Position numbers and translations under genes: made by a program. A stretch of 45,516 nucleotides of DNA, taken from NCBI GenBank assembly GCA_021730945.1, contig JAKFYH010000015.1, positions 1-45,516 on the forward strand, in the 5' to 3' direction. Shown here one piece after another: positions 24,857 through 32,940 of this stretch (position 1 is the first letter of the stretch; each line of letters starts with the position of its first letter). The notes beneath the pieces were generated by a model. The model was given only the letters and a program-made list of their open reading frames with translations. It did not search any database and was not told where the DNA came from. Origin of the DNA: Acidobacteriota bacterium (GTDB taxonomy: Bacteria > Acidobacteriota > Vicinamibacteria > Vicinamibacterales > UBA2999).

Positions 24857-27490
24857 CTACGGAATATCGACCCACACGCCGAGGTGCCGGTAGTCTCCGT
24901 TACCGGTCTCGTGCTGGGCGGGCAGGAACATCGATCGGGTCGCGATGGTCACCACCTGATCGCGCGACGCGGCAGCGGGTAACGTCAGCGTCTGATGTTG
25001 CTGCGGCCCGAGAGTCAGCAGGCGGCTCCAGCCCTCGCCGGTGACCTGGACGGTGGTGTCAACCGGCCCGGACCGCAAGCGCAGCGTCAGGGCGGCGGCC
25101 GGCCCGTCATCGGCGTCGAACACGACGGACGTGGTCGCACCGCCAACCGTCCAGAAGCCGGCCGGCTCGACGTAAGCGCGGTCGTCCAGGAAGAACGCCC
25201 GCAGTTGGCCGAAGCGAGCGGTACGGACCGCGGGCGGCAGGTCCGGCCGGGCTCGCTGGTCAAATCCGCGCACCTGCAGGCTCACCTTCCTGATTCCCGA
25301 CAACGCGGCGGCATCACCCACCAAGGCCATCCGGCGAACGGCGACCGGCAGCCGCAGGCGCAGTGGTTGCTGATCAGTACCCGCCTCGCCGAGGCGCCAG
25401 CGTTCGAGTGGCAGGTCGGTGTCGCCCACCCGCACCTGGATTTCACCGGCCGGCCCGGCCTCGCGCTCGAGCACAACCTCGTACTCAGCCGCGCCAATGC
25501 GCGGTGCGGCATAGGCCGCCGCGATGCCGGTCTGGGGCGACGGCTGGCGTAGCGCCGGCACGTCGAGCCGACGCACGAGCTGGCTCGGCGTCGCGCGGTA
25601 CGGCGGTCGCCACTGCAGTCCGAGCGGCTGCCAGTCGCGAGACCAGTCGGCCACGAATGCGAACTGCGATTTCGCCGGCGCGAGCGCGTCGCTGCCAGTC
25701 AACGCCCAGGTCGCCGAGGCGGCGCTCATCACGACCGCGGCCGCCGCCAGCGACGTGGTCGTGAACAGGGCGCCCGGCCCCTGGCTCCGCCATCGTCCAG
25801 TCAGTGCCACGACCACGCCGGCCATCGCGGCGCACCCGGTCCACGCTGCGGCGCTCTGCCACGGGTGCTCGCCCCGTAGACTCGGCAGCGCAACCGGCAA
25901 GGCGACACTACGGGCCAACCAGTCGAGCCACGGATCGGCGCCAAAGGTCTCGGCGTAGGCCATCGCCCCGCGGTCGACCGTCACTCGGCTCACAAGCATC
26001 GCGGCGCTGAGGACGAGCAGCAGCAACGAAGCCGAGCGCATCGCTGGTCCGCCACGCGACCAGGCCCAGGCCAGCGGCACGATGCCAAGCGGCAACGCCG
26101 CGATCAGAAAACGCGCGGGTCCGCCAAATCCACCCCACCACATGTCATACGCGGTCACCGCGGCCAGGTATGGCACGGCGATGGCAATCAGCTCGATCGC
26201 GAGCCGGCGGTGCCCGCCAGACACCACCAGACCGGCGAGGGCGATGACCAGGACCGGCGCCGCCGGCCACAGGCCGTACTGCTGATCGAGTAACACGCCC
26301 AGCAAGCCCTGCGAGATGTTGCCCAAGTGCATGCTGATCACCTGGCCGTACGGCGCCGATGGATTGACGGTGCCCCAGATGGTCCAGAAGAAGGCGAACC
26401 AGGCCGCGGCGAGCACGACCGGTGCCGCAAGAAACGTGGCCGCGCGACTGAACCGATCCGGCGACCGCTCCATCACGAGCCGCAACGCGATGACGGCGCC
26501 AAGCGCCCCAGCCAGGATCGCAAATCTCGTGTGGAGCCATGGCAGGCAGCCCAGGGCCAACCCGGCCAGCGCCAACCAGTGGCGCCGCGGGCGCGCGCCG
26601 GTTTCGAGCCCCACAAGCAACCACAGGCCGGCGACGACGCAGGCGGCGCCGGGGCCGTCTGGAAACACGGTGAACGCGTGCAGGAAGAACGGTGCGGTCA
26701 GGAAAATCGCCACGGTCGCAAACCACGCGGCGCCCGCACTGGCGGTGAGCAGCCAGGCGACACGCCAGCCGGCACCGGCCGCGCCGGCCGCCAACAGCGC
26801 GAGCATCGTGCTGGCGCCGCTGTAGCCGGCCAGCGCGAACCCCGGGCTGACGAAGGCCGCCACGCCAGGGGCGTGCACGGAGTACATCTGGCCATTAAGT
26901 CCGCGCGCCACGTAGTGCGGCGCCAACTGGTTGCCATAGAACGGCACGTAGTCGGCTTGTTCGTGATTGTTCTGAATCTGGAGATCGCCGTCCCGAAGCA
27001 GGCTCTCTGTGATGATCAAGTAGTGGGGTTCGTCGCCATTTGGCAGCCGGTCGCTCAGCAGCCTGGCACCCGCGAGATAGGCTAGTGCGGCGACCATCAC
27101 GGCAAGCCAGGGCGCCAGGCGCGGCTCGCTCACCACCCGCGAGGCCGGCGTTTGGGACCAGGCGCCCCGAAGCATGCCGACCACCACCACGGTCCAGACC
27201 AACCCCTCAACCGGGCCTTGCCAGATCAGGAATGCCGGCGGAATCGAGCCCGGCACGAACGGCAGCCACACCAGCAGTGAGATCAGCAGCGGCCAGGCGC
27301 GAGCGCGGGTCAACCGCAACCACCAGGCGGCCGCCACGCCGGCCAGCATCAGGATTGCCAACACCCATAGCGGCGGCAGCGCCACGATGCGAAAGCGCGA
27401 ATCGACCTGGGTGACGGCGAGAGTGCCGAGCGAGAACCACACCGACGCCCCCGCCAGGGCGGCGACCATCAGCGGAACCCCGGCAGCCAT
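24857..27490 (-). CDS. Large polytopic membrane protein, GT-C glycosyltransferase-like
   Basis: This 877-residue protein has about 13 membrane helices over the first 600 residues and a soluble C-terminal part of about 250 residues that looks beta-rich. The first periplasmic loop carries NGDEPHYL (Asp153-Glu154), the acidic pair typical of lipid-sugar-dependent GT-C transferases such as ArnT/PMT relatives. The substrate is unknown. The stop is 9 bases from the stop of the outer-membrane gene on the other strand. It is 10 bases downstream of the methyltransferase on the same strand, so the two are probably one operon. Confidence 0.78.
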   Translation of the reverse strand: MAAGVPLMVAALAGASVWFSLGTLAVTQVDSRFRIVALPPLWVLAILMLAGVAAAWWLRLTRARAWPLLISLLVWLPFVPGSIPPAFLIWQGPVEGLVWTVVVVGMLRGAWSQTPASRVVSEPRLAPWLAVMVAALAYLAGARLLSDRLPNGDEPHYLIITESLLRDGDLQIQNNHEQADYVPFYGNQLAPHYVARGLNGQMYSVHAPGVAAFVSPGFALAGYSGASTMLALLAAGAAGAGWRVAWLLTASAGAAWFATVAIFLTAPFFLHAFTVFPDGPGAACVVAGLWLLVGLETGARPRRHWLALAGLALGCLPWLHTRFAILAGALGAVIALRLVMERSPDRFSRAATFLAAPVVLAAAWFAFFWTIWGTVNPSAPYGQVISMHLGNISQGLLGVLLDQQYGLWPAAPVLVIALAGLVVSGGHRRLAIELIAIAVPYLAAVTAYDMWWGGFGGPARFLIAALPLGIVPLAWAWSRGGPAMRSASLLLLVLSAAMLVSRVTVDRGAMAYAETFGADPWLDWLARSVALPVALPSLRGEHPWQSAAAWTGCAAMAGVVVALTGRWRSQGPGALFTTTSLAAAAVVMSAASATWALTGSDALAPAKSQFAFVADWSRDWQPLGLQWRPPYRATPSQLVRRLDVPALRQPSPQTGIAAAYAAPRIGAAEYEVVLEREAGPAGEIQVRVGDTDLPLERWRLGEAGTDQQPLRLRLPVAVRRMALVGDAAALSGIRKVSLQVRGFDQRARPDLPPAVRTARFGQLRAFFLDDRAYVEPAGFWTVGGATTSVVFDADDGPAAALTLRLRSGPVDTTVQVTGEGWSRLLTLGPQQHQTLTLPAAASRDQVVTIATRSMFLPAQHETGNGDYRHLGVWVDIP

Positions 27491-27499
27491 CCGCGAATC

Positions 27500-28279
27500 C
27501 TACCCGGGTTTTTGCGCCAGACACATCAGCGAACCGCCGATGGGCATATTGACGGCGCGCAGGGCCAGCGCCTCGAGCGAGACCAGTGCGGTGAGCGCTG
27601 CGTTGATCGGGGCGGCCGGCACCGTGATCTCTCCTTCGCCGGCTGGCACCTCGCCGTCACCGGCCGTGAAGCGGTGCCACATCCTGACCGGCAGCATGAT
27701 TGGCAGCAGGCTGGCGTGGTCAAAGGTGAGCCGCTCGATGCGAAAGCCGCCGCGCTCGACAATCATGCGCAGGCGCGCCGGCGTGTAGCGGCGGACCTCT
27801 TCCGAGAGCACGGAATGCCGGCCGTGGAGGATCTCAAGCGCGGACACGTGCAGCAATAGCCAGCCGCCTGGCTTGAGCACGCGCGCCATCTCGGCGATCG
27901 CCTCCCGCTCAACCGGATCGGGCAGGCACTGAAACACGTCGAAGGAGGTCACCAGGTCGAACGTGGCCGTCGTGAAGGGAATCTGCGCGATGCTGGCTTG
28001 TGCCACGCGATGGCCGTGCGCGTGGGCGAACGCGGGGCCGATCCCGGTGAGGTCGAAGCCGGCCGCCCGTCCGAAGGGCCGCAGCATCTCGAGGTTGGTT
28101 CCTGTCCCGCAACCGCAATCAAGGATCAGCGGCGATGTGGTTCCACGCGTGGCGCGCGCCAGGGCCGGCCGCATGTACTGCCGGAAGCCGCGGAACCAGA
28201 AGTGCGATTGCTCCGCGCGATAGGTGAGCTCGAGTAAGCGATCCACAGGGAAAAGTAGGCGGTGACGCCATGCTACCAT
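27500..28279 (-). CDS. SAM-dependent class I methyltransferase
   Basis: This 259-residue protein begins MVAWRHRLLFPVDRLLEL and contains FWFRGFRQYM, then the Rossmann SAM site ILDCGCGTGTNLEML and the later FDLVTSFDVFQCLPD and LKPGGWLLLHVSA segments of UbiE/BioC-like enzymes. The C-terminal 80 residues contain a hydrophobic segment near RIERLTFDHASLLPIML. The methyl acceptor is unknown, but the FWFRG opening occurs in methyltransferases located with cell-surface glycan genes. ATG 28279 was chosen; a longer frame exists but overlaps the divergent gene. Confidence 0.88.
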   Translation of the reverse strand: MVAWRHRLLFPVDRLLELTYRAEQSHFWFRGFRQYMRPALARATRGTTSPLILDCGCGTGTNLEMLRPFGRAAGFDLTGIGPAFAHAHGHRVAQASIAQIPFTTATFDLVTSFDVFQCLPDPVEREAIAEMARVLKPGGWLLLHVSALEILHGRHSVLSEEVRRYTPARLRMIVERGGFRIERLTFDHASLLPIMLPVRMWHRFTAGDGEVPAGEGEITVPAAPINAALTALVSLEALALRAVNMPIGGSLMCLAQKPG

Positions 28280-28288
28280 AGCGAACTC

Positions 28289-30040
28289 ATGCGCCTGCGT
28301 GGAGCGTCTGAGGCGGCAGCGGTGTGGTGCGCCGCCATCCTGCTGGCGTGCGTTTTCACCTACCCGTACGTGTTCCAGTTCGGCAATGCCGGCCGGCTCG
28401 ACACCAACGATGGCCGCTGGAGCATCTGGGTCGTCACCTGGGTGGCCCACGCCCTCACCTCGAACCCGTTGGCGGTGTTCGACGCCAACATCTTCTACCC
28501 GCATCGCGACGCGCTGGCCTTCTCGGAGGGCAACCTCGTGGGCGGCGCCATGGGCGTGCCGGCCTGGTTACTGACCGGCAATGCCTACGCGACCCACAAC
28601 TTCGTCTTCATCCTGTCGTTCGTCGTGTCGCTGGTGGCCACCTTCTACCTGGTGCGGCACCTGACCGGCAATTGGCGCGCGGCCGCAGTGGCGGCCGTAT
28701 TGTTCGCGTTCTGCCCGTTCGCGTTCGCCCGGCAGGCGCACAGCCAGTTGCTGCTGGTCGGCTTCCTGCCATGGTCGCTGCTCGCCTTTCATCGCTTCGT
28801 CGATCGCGTGTCGGTGGCGCGTGCCGTCGAGTTGGGCGTGGTGCTGTGGCTGACCGGCCTGGCCTGCGCGTACTACGGGCTGTTCGCCGGCGGCATGGTT
28901 GCCTACGGTGCGGTACTCCTGGCGGTAACGCGTGGGCGGTGGCGCGACATCTCCTACTGGGCCTGGCTGGGGTTGGCGGCCGCCGTCTGCATCGGGCTGA
29001 CCCTGCCTTTGTTCCTGCCGTATGCCCGAATGCAGGATGCCACCGGCTTCACCCGCACGCTTGACGACGCGCGCATCTACTCCGCCAATCTCGGCGCCTG
29101 GCTGGCGTCCTCGTCGTGGAGCCATCGCTGGCTGGTGCCGTACCTGCAACAGCCCTACATGGAGGACTTCAGCGAGGTGCTGTTCCCGGGCGTGCTGGCG
29201 GTGACGCTGGGGCTGTGGGGGGCGTGGCTCGGCGTGCGCGGCGGCCGCGACGGCGGCACGGGCGGCAGAGGCGGCACTGAAGTGCCGCCCTCCGGGCACC
29301 ATCTCGGGCCGCCCTCCGGGAACCAATACGGGCCGGCCTCCGGACGGACCATGCCGCGTGACATCGCGTGGCTCTACCTGTCGATTGCGATCATCGCCTT
29401 CTGGACCACGTTTGGTCCCAAGGCCGGCCTCTACACGCTGCTCTACGACACCGTGCCGGTGTTCTCGTTCCTGCGCGCGCCGTCGCGCACGGGCATCGTG
29501 GTGACGCTGTGCCTGGTGATCCTCGCCGCGCCCGCCCTGGTCAAGCTAATGAGCGGACGAGGTGGCCGGCTCGCGTTTGGTGTGCTGCTCGTCCTGGCGA
29601 CTGCTGACCAGTATCGCGCGCCGCTCAGGATGCGGGAAGCGCCGCCGCTGCCCCATGCCTATCAGACGCTGGCGCAGCTGCCGCGCGGGCCGGTGATCGA
29701 ACTCCCCTACTGGTCGGAGCGCCCGGACTATCCCCGCCACGCCGAGTACATGTTGTCGTCAACGGCGCACTGGCAGCCGCTCATCAACGGCTACAGCGAC
29801 CACATTCCGCAGGATTTCCGCGACACCGCGGCGCCCCTCAGTACGTTCCCGAGCCGCGAGTCATTCAGCATCCTCGAACGCCTGGGTGCGCGGTATGCTG
29901 TGTTTCACCTCAACCTGACGAGCGCGGGCGCGCGGCAGGCGCTGGTCGAGCGCATCGAGGTGGACTACCGGGAGTACCTGCGCCCGATCGAAAAGGACGG
30001 CGAAGTCTGGCTCTTCGAAATCGTTGGCTGGCCCCGTTAG
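28289..30040 (+). CDS. Polytopic membrane protein, GT-C-like, first of a tandem pair
   Basis: This 583-residue protein has 11 or so predicted membrane helices in the first 430 residues and a soluble C-terminal part of about 150 residues. The first loop carries LDTNDGRWSIWVVTWVAHAL, with an Asp in the place expected for GT-C proteins. It is paralogous to the next gene: both share an NGYS motif (LINGYSDHI / LVNGYSGFQ), a FPS segment and an A-V-x-H strand near the C-terminus. A Gly/Pro-rich loop from about residue 318 to 352 is encoded by repeats. ATG 28289 is 9 bases from the divergent methyltransferase. Function beyond membrane glycan or lipid work is unknown. Confidence 0.75.
   Translation: MRLRGASEAAAVWCAAILLACVFTYPYVFQFGNAGRLDTNDGRWSIWVVTWVAHALTSNPLAVFDANIFYPHRDALAFSEGNLVGGAMGVPAWLLTGNAYATHNFVFILSFVVSLVATFYLVRHLTGNWRAAAVAAVLFAFCPFAFARQAHSQLLLVGFLPWSLLAFHRFVDRVSVARAVELGVVLWLTGLACAYYGLFAGGMVAYGAVLLAVTRGRWRDISYWAWLGLAAAVCIGLTLPLFLPYARMQDATGFTRTLDDARIYSANLGAWLASSSWSHRWLVPYLQQPYMEDFSEVLFPGVLAVTLGLWGAWLGVRGGRDGGTGGRGGTEVPPSGHHLGPPSGNQYGPASGRTMPRDIAWLYLSIAIIAFWTTFGPKAGLYTLLYDTVPVFSFLRAPSRTGIVVTLCLVILAAPALVKLMSGRGGRLAFGVLLVLATADQYRAPLRMREAPPLPHAYQTLAQLPRGPVIELPYWSERPDYPRHAEYMLSSTAHWQPLINGYSDHIPQDFRDTAAPLSTFPSRESFSILERLGARYAVFHLNLTSAGARQALVERIEVDYREYLRPIEKDGEVWLFEIVGWPR
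29270..29289. repeat. Perfect 9-base palindrome inside the first tandem membrane gene
   Basis: GGCGGCACT (29270-29278) and AGTGCCGCC (29281-29289) flank GA. It is the coding-region copy of the family seen at 12404 and 15294 and is read as GGTEVPP. Confidence 0.88.
29284..29355 (+). repeat. Three tandem 24-base repeats coding for PPSG units
   Basis: Units begin at 29284, 29308 and 29332, each about GCCGCCCTCCGGG followed by a variable part. They encode PPSGHHLG, PPSGNQYG and PASGRTMP in a loop between membrane segments. Confidence 0.85.
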
Positions 30041-30060
30041 TCTTCTTTGCCGCCCTCGCG

Positions 30061-31650
30061 GTGCTGCACTCGTGGCCGCTGGCGAGCGACGTGTCACACC
30101 TGTCGCGCTTCGACAACGACGATGCCGAACTGAATACGTGGGCGATCGCCTGGGTGGCCCACATCCTGCCGCGGGCGCCGCTGCAACTGTTCGAAGCGCC
30201 AATCTTTTATCCTGACGCCCACACGCTGGCCTACTCCGAGCACCTGCTCGTACCGGCGCTGCTCGGGGCGCCTCTGTTGTGGATGGGAGTCTCGCCGCCG
30301 GCGGTTCACAACGTCCTGATCATTCTTGGCCTGGCTCTGTCGGGATGGGCGATGTGCCTGGTGATGCAACGCTGGACCGGCAGCACCGCCGCCGGCGTGA
30401 TCGCCGGCCTGCTGTATGCCTTCAACGCGCATGTCCTCACCAGGTTCCCGCACCTGCAGGCGCAGCATGTCGAGTTTTTTCCCTTGCTGCTCTATGCGCT
30501 CGACCGGGTCCTGGCGCCCGGCAGGCGGCGCGATGCGGCCTGGCTGGCGGGGGCATTCGTGCTCCAGGCGCTCTGCTCGAACTATCTGCTGGTCTTCATC
30601 ACGTTTGCCGCGGTCGTGGCCGCGGCGGTGAGACCGGCGGATTGGTGGGGCGCCGGACGCCGCGAGGTCCAACTGGGCTTGTTGATGGCGGCCGCCATCG
30701 CCGCGGTCGTGCTGGCGCCATTCCTGTGGCCGTACTACGTGCTCAGCCGCGACCAGGGCATGGTCCGCTCGATCGAGGAAGTGGCCGCCTACTCCGCCGG
30801 CTGGCGTGACTACCTGGTGACGGCCGGGCGCCTGCACTACGCGTGGTGGAGCCACAACTTCTACGAATCGCGCACGGCGCTGTTTCCCGGCGTCGCCGCC
30901 ATCACGTTGGCCGGCGGTGCGCTCGTCTCCGGCACGGCGTTTCGTGATCCTCGCGCGCGGATGGCGCTGGCGATCGGCGCGCTCGGTGTCGCGTTGTCAT
31001 TTGGGCCGGGCCTGCCTGGATATACGTGGCTGCACCAGCACCTGCCGCTGCTGTCGGGCATTCGCAACGCCGCGCGCTGGGGTTGGCTGGGGCTGGCGTC
31101 GGTCTCGATGTTGGCGGGCTACGGCGTCGCTGGCCTCGAGCGCGTGTGGTTCCGCTCCACCGCCGTCGCCGATCGGCCGCGCCGCTCGCGCACCTGGCTG
31201 GCGGTGTGCCTCGTCCTCGGGCTCATGGCCACCGCCGAAGCCATCCGCACGCCGGTCGGCTTCACGCCGTTCACGCGGATCGCGCCGATCTACGACCGCC
31301 TGGCAGCCGAACCGGACGTCGTCCTGGCCGAGTTTCCGTTCTACTCCGGAAATACGTTCAATCAGAACGGCCGCTACGTTCTCAACAACACGCGGTCGTT
31401 CCGGCCCCTCGTCAACGGCTACAGCGGGTTTCAGTCATCGGCCTACCGGCAACGCGCGCGGACACTGGGGAGTTTTCCGAGCGCCGAGGCGATGGCCGAG
31501 CTCAAGGCGATCGGCGTGACCCACGCCGTGGTGCACGTCGACGACATGGTGAAATGGGCGGGTCGTGACGGGCTGGCGCGCATCGAACAGGTGGCTGACC
31601 TGGAACTGGTGACCGAAGAGGATGGGATCCGGCTGTACCGGGTTCGCTAG
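30061..31650 (+). CDS. Polytopic membrane protein, GT-C-like, second of a tandem pair
   Basis: This protein of at least 529 residues has about 10 membrane helices and a soluble C-terminal part. It resembles the upstream gene in order and in motifs: FDNDDAELNTWAIAWVAHIL in the first loop, PLVNGYSGFQ, a GSFPS segment and HAVVHVDD near the end. The first usable start codon is GTG 30061, but the frame is open upstream and would add a hydrophobic helix (WLAPLVFFAALA) from about 30025, so the true start may be a rare CTG. It overlaps the convergent aminotransferase stop by 4 bases. Confidence 0.75.
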   Translation: MLHSWPLASDVSHLSRFDNDDAELNTWAIAWVAHILPRAPLQLFEAPIFYPDAHTLAYSEHLLVPALLGAPLLWMGVSPPAVHNVLIILGLALSGWAMCLVMQRWTGSTAAGVIAGLLYAFNAHVLTRFPHLQAQHVEFFPLLLYALDRVLAPGRRRDAAWLAGAFVLQALCSNYLLVFITFAAVVAAAVRPADWWGAGRREVQLGLLMAAAIAAVVLAPFLWPYYVLSRDQGMVRSIEEVAAYSAGWRDYLVTAGRLHYAWWSHNFYESRTALFPGVAAITLAGGALVSGTAFRDPRARMALAIGALGVALSFGPGLPGYTWLHQHLPLLSGIRNAARWGWLGLASVSMLAGYGVAGLERVWFRSTAVADRPRRSRTWLAVCLVLGLMATAEAIRTPVGFTPFTRIAPIYDRLAAEPDVVLAEFPFYSGNTFNQNGRYVLNNTRSFRPLVNGYSGFQSSAYRQRARTLGSFPSAEAMAELKAIGVTHAVVHVDDMVKWAGRDGLARIEQVADLELVTEEDGIRLYRVR

Positions 31651-32810
31651 GTGGCCAACCGCTCCAGGCGCCGATCGGCCTCCATCAGGGTCTCGGTGCG
31701 CTTCGAGAAACAGAACCGCACGGTCTTCGGCGCCGATGCGGGATCGAAGTAGAAGCTGCTCCCGGGCACGGTGGCCACGCCGACGTCCTTGACGAGATAC
31801 TGCGCAAACTCGGTGTCGGTCGCAAACCCGAACTTCTCGACATCAGCAATCACGTAGTAGGCCCCACCGGGCCGATAAGCAGTGAACCCGTGGCGATCGA
31901 GGATGTCCAACATCAAGTCGCGCTTGGCCTGGTAGTCGGCCGCCAACGCCGTATAGGACTCGGGCGGCATCGACAACGCCACCACGCCGGCGTCCATGAA
32001 CGGCGTGGGCGCCGCCACGGTCATGAAGTCGTGGATCTTCCGGATGCCGCCGGTCAGCGCCCTCGGCGAGATGGCCCAGCCGATCCGCCATCCGGTAACG
32101 CTGTAGGTCTTCGACAGCCCTCCGGTGATCACCGTCCGCTCCGCCATTCCCGGCAGTGAGGCGATCGACACATGCGGCCGGCCGTCGAACACGATGCGAT
32201 CGTAGATTTCGTCAGAAATGGCCAGCACGTCCCACTGCAGACAGAGGCTGGCAATCACCTCCAGCTCGGCGCGCGTGAACACCTTGCCGGTGGGGTTGTT
32301 GGGGGAATTAATGACGATGGCGCGAGTTCGGTTTGAGAAGGCGCGCTTCAGTTCGTCGGGATCAAAGGTCCAGTCCGGCGCCCGCAGCCGCACGAATTTC
32401 GGCTCCGCCCCGGCCATCACCGCGTCGGGACCGTAGTTCTCGTAGAACGGCTCGAACACGATGACTTCATCGCCCGGGTCGATGCTGCTCATCATCACCG
32501 CCATCATCGCCTCGGTCGAGCCGCAGCACACCGTGACCTGCTCATCGGCATCAATCGCCATGCCGTGGCGGGCGGCAAAATCGCCGGCAATGGCTTCGCG
32601 GAGCGCCTTGGTGCCGTACGGCGGCGCATACTGGTTGTGCTCGTCGCGAATCGCGGCGCAGGCCGCGTCCTTCACCGCCGCCGGGGCATCGAAGTCGGGA
32701 AAGCCTTGCGACAGGTTGACGGCATTGTGGAGCCGCGCCAGGCGGGTCATCTCGCCAAACACCGAGTCTGCAAATGAAGTGACCCGCTTTGCGCTGCGTA
32801 CTCTGGACAT
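31647..32810 (-). CDS. PLP-dependent aminotransferase, class I/II (YbdL/KAT-like)
   Basis: This 387-residue cytoplasmic enzyme transfers amino groups using pyridoxal phosphate. Visible fold-type I residues are Tyr in NQYAPPYG, Asn171 in INSPNNPTGKVF, Asp200 in ISDEIYDRI and the Schiff-base Lys234 in TGGLSKTYSVTGWRIGW, with the substrate Arg near the end in KTVRFCFSK. The opening VNLSQGFPDFDAP is typical of the YbdL/kynurenine aminotransferase branch, which acts on methionine, glutamine or aromatic amino acids. ATG 32810 was chosen as the first codon giving a family-like N-terminus. Confidence 0.92.
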   Translation of the reverse strand: MSRVRSAKRVTSFADSVFGEMTRLARLHNAVNLSQGFPDFDAPAAVKDAACAAIRDEHNQYAPPYGTKALREAIAGDFAARHGMAIDADEQVTVCCGSTEAMMAVMMSSIDPGDEVIVFEPFYENYGPDAVMAGAEPKFVRLRAPDWTFDPDELKRAFSNRTRAIVINSPNNPTGKVFTRAELEVIASLCLQWDVLAISDEIYDRIVFDGRPHVSIASLPGMAERTVITGGLSKTYSVTGWRIGWAISPRALTGGIRKIHDFMTVAAPTPFMDAGVVALSMPPESYTALAADYQAKRDLMLDILDRHGFTAYRPGGAYYVIADVEKFGFATDTEFAQYLVKDVGVATVPGSSFYFDPASAPKTVRFCFSKRTETLMEADRRLERLAT

Positions 32811-32828
32811 TGGCAAAATCATATCAGG

Positions 32829-32940
32829 GCCACAGATGACGCAGATGACGCAGAGCAAATATTCTCACAACGCCAAGGCCCTCATCGAAGGCCGTGGCCT
32901 TTCGAGAGTATGTCTCTGCGTCCTCGGTGTCCTCTGTGGC
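32829..32940. repeat. Imperfect inverted repeat of the CCACAGAGGAC type
   Basis: Left arm 32829-32855 begins GCCACAGATGACGCAG and right arm 32914-32940 ends TGTCCTCTGTGGC; they pair with a few mismatches. Inner AAGGCC/GGCCTT hairpins lie between. It fills the space between slt and the aminotransferase and ends in the slt stop codon. Confidence 0.8.
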
